Assembly (NCBI GenBank): GCA_013362785.1
Contig: JABFVM010000092.1
Span: 1 to 58,065, forward strand
From: Streptomyces sp.
GTDB taxonomy: Bacteria; Actinomycetota; Actinomycetes; Streptomycetales; Streptomycetaceae
DNA: 58,065 nucleotides
Direction: 5' to 3'
The notes under the pieces are model-generated. The model saw nothing but the letters and a program-made list of their open reading frames with translations, was not told the origin of the DNA and made no database searches. Shown here piece after piece: positions 27,936 to 35,774 of the stretch. The position numbers and the translations under genes were made by a program. The first letter of the stretch is position 1. Each line of letters starts with the position of its first letter.

Positions 27936-28775
27936 CTACGACGTCGGCGAACTCGGAAGCGGTCGCTGCGAGCGCAGCCGCTCGTGGACCGGGTGAACCT
28001 GTGCAGGGGACGCCGCCCGCACCCGCGTCCCCCCGTCCACCAGCAGATCCGCCCCCGTCACCCACTCCGCCGCGTCCGACGCCAGCCACACCACCGCCCG
28101 GGCCACGTCCTCCGGCTCCCCGATGCGCCCGAGCGGCAGGCCGGCGGCGACCTCCTCCTCGCCCGGCTCCCACACGAACCGCGCCATCTCGGTGCGGACC
28201 AGGCCGGGGGAGACCGAGTTGACCCGGACCCTCGGGGCCAGTTCGCCCGCGAGCTGCCGGGTCAGATGGAGGAGGGCCGCCTTGCTGGTGCCGTAGGCCC
28301 CGACGTGGGGGCCCACGTGCGTGGCGCCCTCCGTGCAGACGTTGACGACCGCGCCGCCGTGCTCGCGCATCCAGGCCCGCCAGGCGCACTGCACGAGCCG
28401 TAGCGGGGCTTCGACGTTCGTGGTGAAGGCATCGCGCCAGGCTGTCGGATCGACGTCCATGAGGGGGCCGTACGGCTGGTTGGTCGCCGCGTTGTTCACG
28501 ATGACGTCGATGCGGCCGAACTCGCGCAGGGTGAGGTCCACCACCGCCCGCAGATGATCGGGGTCGGCCACGCTGCCGGCCACCCCCACGCCGCCCAGCT
28601 CGGCGGCCGTCCACCGTACCTCCTCCGGGTCCCGCGCGGTCACGCAGACCCGTGCCCCGGCCGCGGCCAGTTGCCGGGCGACGGCGTGGCCGATGCCGCG
28701 GGTGGCGCCGGTGACGACGGCGGACCTGCCCTGGAGTCCGGCGTCCCTGCCCTGGAGACCGTACGGCGACGTCAT
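27936..28775 (-). CDS. SDR family oxidoreductase
   Basis: The product is 279 aa, a classical SDR: TGATRGIG cofactor loop, NNAATNQ, YxxxK as Y-G-T-S-K, and the PGLVRT and C-terminal LLVDGG motifs. The position of the catalytic Ser (13 residues before the Tyr) is Thr, within VNVCTEGATH. The substrate is unknown. The ATG at 28775 has only a weak GAGACC upstream. The gene starts 25 bp after the stop of the HD-domain gene on the same strand, so the two are likely co-transcribed. Its C-terminal tail is Arg/Ser/Pro rich. Confidence 0.88.
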   Translation of the reverse strand: MTSPYGLQGRDAGLQGRSAVVTGATRGIGHAVARQLAAAGARVCVTARDPEEVRWTAAELGGVGVAGSVADPDHLRAVVDLTLREFGRIDVIVNNAATNQPYGPLMDVDPTAWRDAFTTNVEAPLRLVQCAWRAWMREHGGAVVNVCTEGATHVGPHVGAYGTSKAALLHLTRQLAGELAPRVRVNSVSPGLVRTEMARFVWEPGEEEVAAGLPLGRIGEPEDVARAVVWLASDAAEWVTGADLLVDGGTRVRAASPAQVHPVHERLRSQRPLPSSPTS

Positions 28776-28800
28776 CGGCGTACGGTCTCATGACGGGCCG

Positions 28801-29250
28801 TCAGTTGACAGCCCCGAGGGGTGAGTTCCTGGACGCCACCAGCTCCAGTACCGCGCGCCAGTCCTCCAGGACCCCCGCGTCGAACTCGGCGCTGCGGCCC
28901 TCCTCGTCGGCATGGTGCAGGCGGATCAGGTCGTCGTCGGCGGATTCGGGGGCCCGGCAGTGGTGCCGGACGAGGCGGGAGACGCGTTCGCCGAGGAGGG
29001 GGCGCACCGCGTCCGCCGCGCGGTCGGAGTGGCGGCTCGCCTCGCCGGAATGCAGCAGCGGGCCGATGGCATGAACGAGCCCCGCGACCTGGAGTTCCTT
29101 GTCGGCGGGGCGGACTCGGCGCAGCAGTGCGGCTGTCTGCAGCGCGTGTTGGTGCAGATCGACTCGGGTGCTCGCGAGACCCGGGGCGTCCCGGGTGCCG
29201 CGGCAGGCGTACAGCAGATCCATCAGCTCTTCGACACTGCGCAGCTCCAT
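28801..29250 (-). CDS. HD-domain-like protein with altered HD motif
   Basis: The product is 149 aa. The helical pattern DLHQHALQTAALLRR (His33, His35), VAGLVHAIGPLL (His60) and VRHHC (His96, His97) matches small HD-superfamily proteins related to PhnZ and inositol oxygenase. In these, QHxLQ and LLHDIG supply ligands for a di-iron or other metal site. Here the signature Asp after His60 is Ala61, which would remove a key metal ligand. The RBS GGGAGG lies 8 bp before the ATG. It precedes an SDR gene with 25 bp spacing. It may be a catalytically impaired or repurposed HD protein. Confidence 0.7.
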   Translation of the reverse strand: MELRSVEELMDLLYACRGTRDAPGLASTRVDLHQHALQTAALLRRVRPADKELQVAGLVHAIGPLLHSGEASRHSDRAADAVRPLLGERVSRLVRHHCRAPESADDDLIRLHHADEEGRSAEFDAGVLEDWRAVLELVASRNSPLGAVN

Positions 29251-29724
29251 GCGTCAGTCCTCCCGCCGGACAAGCCGTTGCGGTCCGTCAGCAGATCATG
29301 GCCGCCTTGCGAATCGGCCAACGGGACTTGAACTGCGCGGCGTGTACGGGCCGCGTGTCGGACAAGGAGATGATGTTGATCCGAACGAGTGAGTGACAAA
29401 CGTTGCATTCCGTTACAAACGCGTGAACAACGGGTTGGCCGAGTGCCGTTTGATTCCGGATAGTTACAGGTTGTTTCCAGCCCCATCGAGCGGGGGGCCG
29501 CTCATTTGGTTAATCTGTAGCGGACGGACAGCAATACCGGGTCCCAACCCACACCCATGGTCCGTCCCGGGACAAGCCGGTGCACAACGGCCTGCTTGCA
29601 CACCAGTTACCGGCGCCACCGCGTCCGAGCCGACTTTGAGTAAGACCCGAGCGGGCGTCAGGTACCGGACCGCAGGCTGGGCCGGCCCCGCCCCGAGGGT
29701 GATCCGACACAGAAGGAGTGCGCG
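29251..29724. other. 474-bp leader/intergenic region before a small ORF
   Basis: I see no convincing gene here on either strand. AT content is locally higher at 29390-29520 than in neighbouring genes. Elements noted: CAAACGTTGC at about 29397, GAGCGG-5 nt-CCGCTC just before TTTGGTTAATCTG (about 29488-29520, where TAATCT could be a -10 box), and two mutually exclusive pairings, GCCGGT 29576-29581 with ACCGGC 29609-29614 and GTGCA 29580-29584 with TGCAC 29597-29601. The region probably contains the divergent promoters for the HD/SDR pair and for the small ORF at 29725. Confidence 0.4.
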
Positions 29725-29898
29725 GTGACACCTGAGAAGACGAATCGCGAACAGCGCCCCAAGGAACGCACGGAGCGCTCGGGGCGCCGGTCCAAGGAGA
29801 TCGGCAGTCTCGATGTGTGGGCCAGGTCCGCCCCCATCCGCCTGGCGGGCTACGAGGACGACCTCGCCGAGCCCCACATCCTGCCCAGCGTCGACTGA
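29725..29898 (+). CDS. Small 57-aa protein, unrecognised
   Basis: GTG 29725 is preceded by AGAAGGAG (29711-29718) at 6 bp, one of the best RBSs in the window. The product has a strongly basic/charged N-terminal half (KTNREQRPKERTERSGRRSK). Its C-terminal half is compact and mixed: SLDVWARSAPIRLAGYEDD followed by LAEPHILPSVD at the end. There are no Cys, no membrane segment and no signal peptide. The leader/core-like division and Trp/Tyr-containing tail would suit a RiPP precursor or a small regulatory or adaptor peptide, but no modification enzyme is adjacent. The next gene (GNAT) starts 54 bp downstream. Confidence 0.65.
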   Translation: MTPEKTNREQRPKERTERSGRRSKEIGSLDVWARSAPIRLAGYEDDLAEPHILPSVD

Positions 29899-29952
29899 CG
29901 GGGCGGAACCCTTCGCGATCGCCGACCGCATGGGCGTGCGAGACTCACGCCC

Positions 29953-30435
29953 ATGCTGATCAGAGAAGCCGCGGCCGACGACTGGCCGCGGATTTGGTCT
30001 TTCTGGCATCGGATCGTCGCCGCCGGCGAGACCTACGTATGGGACCCGGACACCTCCGAGGGTGACGCCCGGGCGCTGTGGATGAACCCGGCCAAGCGCG
30101 TCTACGTCGTCGAGGACGACGCCGGAGCCCTGGTCGCCTCCGCCTACCTCACCCCCAACTACGGCGGCCCCGCCGCCGGTATCGCCAACGCCGGCTTCAT
30201 GGTCGACCCCGACCGCGGCGGTCGGGGTGTCGGCCGCGCCCTCGCCGAACACGTTCTGGCCGAGGCCAAGGCCCACGGATACCGGGGCATGGTCTTCAAC
30301 GCCGTCGTGGAGACCAACCCGGCCGTACGGCTGTGGACCTCCCTCGGCTTCACCGTCCTCGGCACGGTCCCGGAGGCGTTCGACCATCCCCGGCACGGGC
30401 GGGTGGGGCTGCACATCATGTACCGGGCGCTCTAG
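29953..30435 (+). CDS. GNAT family N-acetyltransferase
   Basis: The product is 160 aa with the GNAT fold. Motif A RGGRGVGRALAEHV (about residues 90-103) binds the pantetheine/pyrophosphate of acetyl-CoA, and motif B is ETNPAVRLWTSLGF. The N-terminus (IREAAADDWPRIWSFWHRIV) and the YVWDP segment resemble phosphinothricin/amino-acid acetyltransferase-like members. The substrate is unknown. ATG 29953 has a poor RBS. It lies 54 bp after a small ORF and is followed by a TetR gene with its own promoter. Confidence 0.88.
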   Translation: MLIREAAADDWPRIWSFWHRIVAAGETYVWDPDTSEGDARALWMNPAKRVYVVEDDAGALVASAYLTPNYGGPAAGIANAGFMVDPDRGGRGVGRALAEHVLAEAKAHGYRGMVFNAVVETNPAVRLWTSLGFTVLGTVPEAFDHPRHGRVGLHIMYRAL

Positions 30436-30460
30436 CTCGCTGGCTGAAACTCCATATAGT

Positions 30461-30490
30461 TTGCCTAAAGCCTTTAGGTGCGTGCATACT
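30461..30490 (+). promoter_or_regulatory. Promoter and overlapping palindromic operator of the TetR gene
   Basis: TTGCCT (30461-30466) and CATACT (30485-30490), separated by 18 bp, form a housekeeping-type promoter. CCTAAAG-C-CTTTAGG at 30464-30478 is a perfect 7+7 palindrome covering the -35 and spacer. This is an expected arrangement for autorepression by the TetR protein encoded from 30517. Confidence 0.7.
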
Positions 30491-30516
30491 CGCTTCTGGC
30501 AAGCGAGAGGACAGTT

Positions 30517-31095
30517 ATGGCACGCGTAGGGCTGACCACCGAGCGCCTGGTCCGGGCCGGTGCGGAACTGGCCGACGAGGTCGGCTTCGAGCAGGTGACC
30601 GCCTCGGAGCTGGCCCGGCGGTTCGACGTCAAGGTCGCGAGTCTGTACTCGCACGTGAAGAACACCCAGGACCTCAAGACCCGGATCGCCCTGTTCGCGC
30701 TGGAGGAACTGGCCGACCGGGCCGCCGACGCGGTGGCCGGGCGGGCCGGCAAGGACGCCCTGGTCGCCTTCGCGAACGTCTACCGCGACTACGGCCACGA
30801 ACACCCCGGCCGGGCCGCCGCCGCGCGCATGCGCCTCGACCCCGAGACGGCGGCCGCCGGCGCGGGCGTCCGGCACGCCCAGATGACGCGGGCGATCCTG
30901 CGCGGCTACGACCTCACGGAACCGGACGCCACCCACGCCGTACGGCTGCTGGGCAGCGTCTTCCACGGCTACGCGAGCCTGGAGACGGCGGGCGGCTTCA
31001 GCCACAGCGCCCCGGACTCCCAGGAGACCTGGACCCGGATCCTGGACGCCCTCGACGCCCTGCTGCGCAACTGGCCCACCGAGCCCACCCCTTGA
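30517..31095 (+). CDS. TetR family transcriptional regulator
   Basis: The product is 192 aa. The N-terminal helix-turn-helix (about 8-55; LVRAGAELADEVGFEQVTAS, LARRFDVKVASLYSHVKNTQ) is typical of TetR proteins. The C-terminal ligand domain has the LGSVFHGYASLE pattern of the WHG-type TetR_C subgroup. ATG 30517 follows GAGAGGAC; longer in-frame starts would overlap the promoter. A perfect palindrome overlaps its -35/spacer, indicating autoregulation. The SGNH hydrolase gene starts 28 bp after the stop on the same strand and is its probable co-regulated partner. Confidence 0.9.
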   Translation: MARVGLTTERLVRAGAELADEVGFEQVTASELARRFDVKVASLYSHVKNTQDLKTRIALFALEELADRAADAVAGRAGKDALVAFANVYRDYGHEHPGRAAAARMRLDPETAAAGAGVRHAQMTRAILRGYDLTEPDATHAVRLLGSVFHGYASLETAGGFSHSAPDSQETWTRILDALDALLRNWPTEPTP

Positions 31096-31123
31096 GAGCT
31101 TGAGCGACCGGCGGAGGACAGAC

Positions 31124-32320
31124 ATGGACACCGAGCACGACTGGATCACCACGCCCGTCACCGCGGAACTCCTGCGCGGCGCCCTCGACGTCGAGCACAC
31201 CGAGCGCGGCGTCCTGCCGCACCGGCTGCCCGCCCGGGCCCGCGCCCAGAACACCGACGGCCAGCTGGCCATGGCCGAGTCACAGCCCTCCGGCGTACGA
31301 CTGGCCTTCCGCACCCGGGCCACCGCCGTCGCACTGGACACGCTGCCCACCAAGCGCGACTACGTGGGCGCCCCGCCGCGCCCGGACGGTGTCTACGACC
31401 TGATCGTCGACGGCCGCCCGGCCGGGCAGGGCAGCGTGACCGGCGGCAACGTCGTGGTCGTCGACATGACCGCCGGAACCTTCGAGCACCGGCCCGGACC
31501 GGCCGGCACCGTCCGCTTCACCGGGCTGCCCGACGCCGACAAGGACGTCGAGATCTGGCTGCCGCACAACGAGACCACCGAGCTGATCGCCCTGCGCACC
31601 GACGCCCCCGTCGAGCCCGCCCGGGACCCGGGCCGCCGGGTGTGGCTGCATCACGGCAGCTCGATCAGTCAGGGCTCCGACGCCGCGAGCCCCACCGGCA
31701 CCTGGCCCGCGCTCGCCGCCACCCTCGGCGGCGTGGAACTGATCAACCTGGGCCTGGGCGGGAGCGCCCTGCTCGACCCGTTCACCGCCCGCACCCTGCG
31801 CGACACGCCCGCCGACCTCATCAGCCTCAAGATCGGCATCAACGTGGTCAACGCGGACCTGATGCGGCTGCGCGCCTTCGGCCCGGCGGTGCACGGCTTC
31901 CTCGACACGGTACGGGACGGACATCCGACGACACCGCTGCTGGTCGTGTCGCCCCTGCTGTGCCCGATCCACGAGGACACACCCGGCCCCTGCTTCCCGG
32001 ACTTCAGCGACATCCGCAACGGACGGCTGCGGTTCGTCGCCATGGGCGACCCGGCGGACCGCGCGAGTGGCAAGCTGACGTTGCGCGTCATCCGTGACGA
32101 GCTGTCCCGCATCGTGAAGCAGCGGTCGGCCGACGACCCGCACCTGCACTACCTCGACGGCCGCGACCTGTACGGCGAGACCGACTCCGCCGAACTGCCC
32201 CTGCCCGACGACCTCCACCCGGACGCCACCACCCACCGCCGCATCGGCGAACGCTTCGCAGGACTGGCGTTCACCGCGGACGGACCCTTCACGGAGACGG
32301 CCCCGGGCGGGTCCGTCTAA
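31124..32320 (+). CDS. SGNH/GDSL-type hydrolase
   Basis: The product is 398 aa. An N-terminal beta domain (about 1-160) is followed by an SGNH domain. Block I is HHGSSISQG with the catalytic Ser, a Gly in NLGLGGSALLD acts as oxyanion residue (block II), KIGINVVNAD resembles block III (Asn), and DDLHPD supplies the Asp-His of block V. It is probably an esterase or deacetylase. No signal peptide is seen, so it is cytoplasmic. GGAGGAC precedes ATG 31124. It is likely transcribed with the TetR gene. Its stop overlaps the convergent amidase stop by 4 bp. Confidence 0.85.
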   Translation: MDTEHDWITTPVTAELLRGALDVEHTERGVLPHRLPARARAQNTDGQLAMAESQPSGVRLAFRTRATAVALDTLPTKRDYVGAPPRPDGVYDLIVDGRPAGQGSVTGGNVVVVDMTAGTFEHRPGPAGTVRFTGLPDADKDVEIWLPHNETTELIALRTDAPVEPARDPGRRVWLHHGSSISQGSDAASPTGTWPALAATLGGVELINLGLGGSALLDPFTARTLRDTPADLISLKIGINVVNADLMRLRAFGPAVHGFLDTVRDGHPTTPLLVVSPLLCPIHEDTPGPCFPDFSDIRNGRLRFVAMGDPADRASGKLTLRVIRDELSRIVKQRSADDPHLHYLDGRDLYGETDSAELPLPDDLHPDATTHRRIGERFAGLAFTADGPFTETAPGGSV

Positions 32321-33660
32321 TCGAGCGGCGCCGTCCGCTGCCAAGGGCGCAACTGCTCGATCCGCTCCGCCAGTTCCAGCAGCACCGCCTCCGAGCCGGG
32401 CCGCCCGACCAGCTGTACGGCCGTGGGGGCGCCGGACGGCAGCGTGCCGAGCGGGACCGCCATGGCCGGCCAGCCGGTGAGGTTCCACGGCGGGGTCAGC
32501 GGCGAGTAGTTGGTGTTGGCCATGACATTGCGCAGCCAGCCCCGCTCGTGCCAGGGCTCGGACCTGGGGGAGCGGCGGGCGAGGGCCGGGGTGAGCAGCA
32601 CGTCGTACTCGGCGAAGAACGGCTCCAGACGGCGGCGCAGCTGCTCCCGGCTCGCGCCGCCCCGCACCCGGCCGACGAAGCGCCTGCCGACGGTGGCGTG
32701 CACCCGGGTCCGGCGGGCGAGCTGCCCTGGATCGAGGCTCTGGGCGTCCACCGCCGTACCCGCGGTCCAGTGGGTCAGCGAGGTGACGCCCAGCGACATC
32801 GGGTACGGCGGGTCGGCGCGCCGCACCTGGTGACCGGCCTTCATCAGCAGTGCCGCGGCATCGCGGGCGGCGGTCGCGTACGGCTTGCTGATGGCGACCC
32901 CGGCGATCGGGCTGCGCAGGGACACCGCGATCCGGTGCGTGCCGGGCGGGTCCGGGACGGTGACCTCGGTGTCGGCGAGGACCGACAGCATCAGGCGGGC
33001 GTCCTCGACGGTCGTGGCCAGCGGGCCGTTCTCCGACATGCCGAACCAGTCGCCGTCACTGATACCGGCCGGGACCACGCCCGTGCCGGGCTTGATCGTG
33101 ACCAGGCCGCAGTTGGCCGCCGGGATGCGCAGCGAGCCCATGCCGTCGTTGCCGAGGGCGATCGGCACCATGCCCGCGGCGACCGCGGCCGCGCTGCCGC
33201 CGGACGAGCCGCCCGCCGTGCGCGAGGTGTCCCACGGGTTGCGGGCGGTGCCGTGCACGCCCTCCGTGGTACCGAAGACACACAGCTCCGGCACGTTCGT
33301 CAGCCCCACCACCACCGCACCGGCGGCCCGCAGCCGGGCCACGGTGACATGGTCGGCCTCGGCCGGCGTGTCCGGGGTGGCCGTGGAGCCGACGAGGTTG
33401 GACTCGCCGCGCACCGCGAGGTTGTCCTTGACCGCCACCGGCACACCGGCCAGCGGCAGTTCGGCGAGATCACCGCGCGAGGCCACCTCGTCGGCCTCGG
33501 CGAGCGCCACCTCGGCCCGGACCAGCCGGAACGCGCCGACGCGGCCGTCGAGCCGCTCGATCCGGGCCAGGTGCTCGGCCACCACCTCACGCGGCGTGGC
33601 CCGCTTCTCGCGTACGGCGGCGGCGATCTCGGCGGCGGTCCGACCGACCCAGCTGGTCAC
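32317..33660 (-). CDS. Amidase signature family hydrolase
   Basis: The product is 447 aa. Amidase-signature features are PVAVKDN (catalytic Lys), GGSSGGSAAAVAAGMVPIALG (Ser cluster with the cis-Ser), and GSLRIPAANCGLV (nucleophile region). Length and the N-terminal AAEIAAAVREKRATPREVV helix fit the family, which hydrolyses small amides or Glu-tRNA-like substrates. It lacks GatA context (no gatB/gatC nearby), so a stand-alone amidase is likely. The GTG start at 33660 follows GAGGAG at about 6 bp. It is divergent from the GH20 gene. Confidence 0.92.
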   Translation of the reverse strand: MTSWVGRTAAEIAAAVREKRATPREVVAEHLARIERLDGRVGAFRLVRAEVALAEADEVASRGDLAELPLAGVPVAVKDNLAVRGESNLVGSTATPDTPAEADHVTVARLRAAGAVVVGLTNVPELCVFGTTEGVHGTARNPWDTSRTAGGSSGGSAAAVAAGMVPIALGNDGMGSLRIPAANCGLVTIKPGTGVVPAGISDGDWFGMSENGPLATTVEDARLMLSVLADTEVTVPDPPGTHRIAVSLRSPIAGVAISKPYATAARDAAALLMKAGHQVRRADPPYPMSLGVTSLTHWTAGTAVDAQSLDPGQLARRTRVHATVGRRFVGRVRGGASREQLRRRLEPFFAEYDVLLTPALARRSPRSEPWHERGWLRNVMANTNYSPLTPPWNLTGWPAMAVPLGTLPSGAPTAVQLVGRPGSEAVLLELAERIEQLRPWQRTAPLD

Positions 33661-33861
33661 GGGCGCTCCTCAGGCTTACTCGCGAGTATGTGGGAGAACT
33701 AGGAGAACTCTGCCGGGCTGCGGACCCGGAGTCGAGAGGACGCTCGGCTTGGATATTCAGGAAGGTCTTCTTGGACTTTTCACGGCACCCCTCCGTGACT
33801 CAGCCATGCTGACCTGCGCATCATCCGATCAATGGGTCAACTGCCTTCACTCCGCGGTCCA

Positions 33862-33890
33862 TTGACAGCCCCTTGGGCCAGCCCAATCAT
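33862..33890 (+). promoter_or_regulatory. Promoter of the GH20-GH29 operon
   Basis: TTGACA at 33862-33867, a 17-bp spacer and AATCAT at 33885-33890 form a near-consensus housekeeping promoter 27 bp before the ATG at 33917. A 14-bp direct repeat ATCCGAT(C/G)AATGGG lies on both sides (33823-33836 and 33896-33909), a possible operator pair. Confidence 0.65.
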
Positions 33891-33916
33891 CAGACATCCG
33901 ATGAATGGGGTGCCTC

Positions 33917-35764
33917 ATGAGGAGACGCTTGAGGGCGGCCGGTGTCCTCGCGGCGCTGACGCTGCTCTTCACGGCGCCGCTGCCGGCGGGCGCGGAGCAG
34001 CGGCGGGAGGCGGCGCCGGTCACGGTGCCCGCCCTGACCGACTGGACACCGGCATCCGGCAGTTACACCTACCGGCGCTCCGCCCGCCTGGTGGCCGACA
34101 GCGCGGCCGAACGGCGGGTCGCCGACACCCTCGCCGACGACCTCCGCGCGGCGGGGCACGGCACGGTTCCCGTGGTCCCGCGCGGCGCCCGCCCCGGTGA
34201 CATCGTCATCGACGTCCAGCCCTCCCGGACCTCCCTCGGCACGGAGGGCTACGAACTGCGCGCCGGCAGCCGCCTGTCGGTGACCGGAGCGACCGGGACC
34301 GGCGCCTTCTACGGCACCCGCACCCTCCTCCAGCTCCTCGCCCAGGGCGACCGCATCCCGGCCGGCCGCACGGTCGACGTACCGCGCTTCAAGGAGCGGG
34401 GCGTCGGTGTCTGCGCCTGCTACATCCATGTCTCGATGCCGTGGCTGGAGAACCTGGTGCGCGAGATGGCGTACCAGAAGCTCAACCAGCTGCTCCTGGA
34501 ACTGAAGGTGAGGAGCGACGCCCACCCCGAGGCCAACACCTGGGGCTACTACACCAAGGACGAGATCCGTCGCCTGGTCGCCCTCGGCGAGCGGTACCAC
34601 GTCGAGATCATCCCCGAGATCAACTCCCCGGGCCATATGGACCCGTGGATCGAGAACCGCCCCGACCTCCAGCTGACCGACTCCGACGGCAACAAGCAGC
34701 CCTCGCGCCTCGACATCACCCGGCCGGAGGCCTTCGCCTACTACACGAGCCTGATCGACGAGTACGCCCAGGTCTTCACCTCGACGTCCTGGCACATGGG
34801 AGCCGACGAGTACATGCTCGGCTCCGACTTCGCCAAGTACCCGCAGATCCTGAAGTACGCCCAGGACAGGTACGGCCCCGGCGCCACACCCCAGGACGCC
34901 TTCATCGACTTCGTCAACCGCGTCCACGCCTACGCGGCGGACAGGGGCAGGAAGCTGCGCATCTGGAACGACGGGCTCACCGGCGCCAACACCGTCCCGG
35001 TCGCCGCCGGGACTACGGTCGAGCACTGGCTGAACGTGGCGACGAAACCGAGCCGACTGCGTGCCGAGGGCCACCCGCTGATGAACGCCGCCTACGCGCT
35101 CTACCTGGTACGCGGCGGCTTCCACAGTGACACCAAGGGCCTGTACGACCAGAGCTGGGACCCGCGCAGCTTCGAGGGGGAGAAGCTGGCCTCCGCCGAC
35201 GGCATCACCGGCGCGAAGATCAGCCTCTGGCCCGACAACGGCCGGGGCGAGACCGAGAACGAGGTCGCCGTCGCCCTGTGGCCCGCGCTGCGCCACATCG
35301 CCCAGGCCACCTGGGGTGATCCGCACCCCGACGCCACCTACGCCGGGTTCGCCGCGCGCGGGACGGCCGTCGGGCACGCGCCGGGGTGGCGGGACCTGAC
35401 CCGGGTGCCGGTACCGGACGGCTCGTACACCTTCTCCACGGGCACCCGGTCCTTCGACGCCGAGGTCAGGCGCACGGCCGACGGTTATGCGACCGTGCGG
35501 ACGGCTGAGGGCTGCATGGAGATCCGCGGCGGGAAGCTCACGCTCAACGTGCCGCTGCAGCCCGGAGTGCAGGCGGCCCCGCAGGTGTGCGACCCCGGCA
35601 GCACCCTCCAGCGCTGGCAGTTGGAGCCGGCCGCGGGCGGCGGTTACCGGCTCGTCAACGCCATCACCCGGATGCCGCTGGGCGTCACGGACGACGGGCG
35701 GCTCGCACAGTACCCGCCGGACCAGCGCACCCCCGCCGTATGGCAGCTGAGCAGCCGACCCTAG
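33917..35764 (+). CDS. Secreted GH20 beta-N-acetylhexosaminidase/lacto-N-biosidase-like enzyme
   Basis: The product is 615 aa. The signal peptide is about 1-26 (RRRLRAAGVLAALTLLFTAP...AGA). A GH20 N-terminal alpha/beta domain (about 45-155) precedes the TIM barrel. The catalytic Asp297-Glu298 pair is in HMGADEYM, used for substrate-assisted hydrolysis via an oxazoline. KLNQLLLELKVRSD and EIIPEINSPGHM are family motifs. The C-terminal about 110 residues (CMEIRGGK to LQRWQLEPAAGGGYRLVN) resemble a ricin-type carbohydrate-binding trefoil. HLGADEY-like active sites occur in lacto-N-biosidases; specificity remains inferred. The fucosidase gene follows 10 bp downstream in the same operon. Confidence 0.88.
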   Translation: MRRRLRAAGVLAALTLLFTAPLPAGAEQRREAAPVTVPALTDWTPASGSYTYRRSARLVADSAAERRVADTLADDLRAAGHGTVPVVPRGARPGDIVIDVQPSRTSLGTEGYELRAGSRLSVTGATGTGAFYGTRTLLQLLAQGDRIPAGRTVDVPRFKERGVGVCACYIHVSMPWLENLVREMAYQKLNQLLLELKVRSDAHPEANTWGYYTKDEIRRLVALGERYHVEIIPEINSPGHMDPWIENRPDLQLTDSDGNKQPSRLDITRPEAFAYYTSLIDEYAQVFTSTSWHMGADEYMLGSDFAKYPQILKYAQDRYGPGATPQDAFIDFVNRVHAYAADRGRKLRIWNDGLTGANTVPVAAGTTVEHWLNVATKPSRLRAEGHPLMNAAYALYLVRGGFHSDTKGLYDQSWDPRSFEGEKLASADGITGAKISLWPDNGRGETENEVAVALWPALRHIAQATWGDPHPDATYAGFAARGTAVGHAPGWRDLTRVPVPDGSYTFSTGTRSFDAEVRRTADGYATVRTAEGCMEIRGGKLTLNVPLQPGVQAAPQVCDPGSTLQRWQLEPAAGGGYRLVNAITRMPLGVTDDGRLAQYPPDQRTPAVWQLSSRP

Positions 35765-35774
35765 GAGCCTTCCC

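Noticed and set aside
29395..29408. CAAACGTTGC as a LacI operator like that at 10086
   Set aside because: It is not palindromic beyond AACGTT and has no linked sugar gene.
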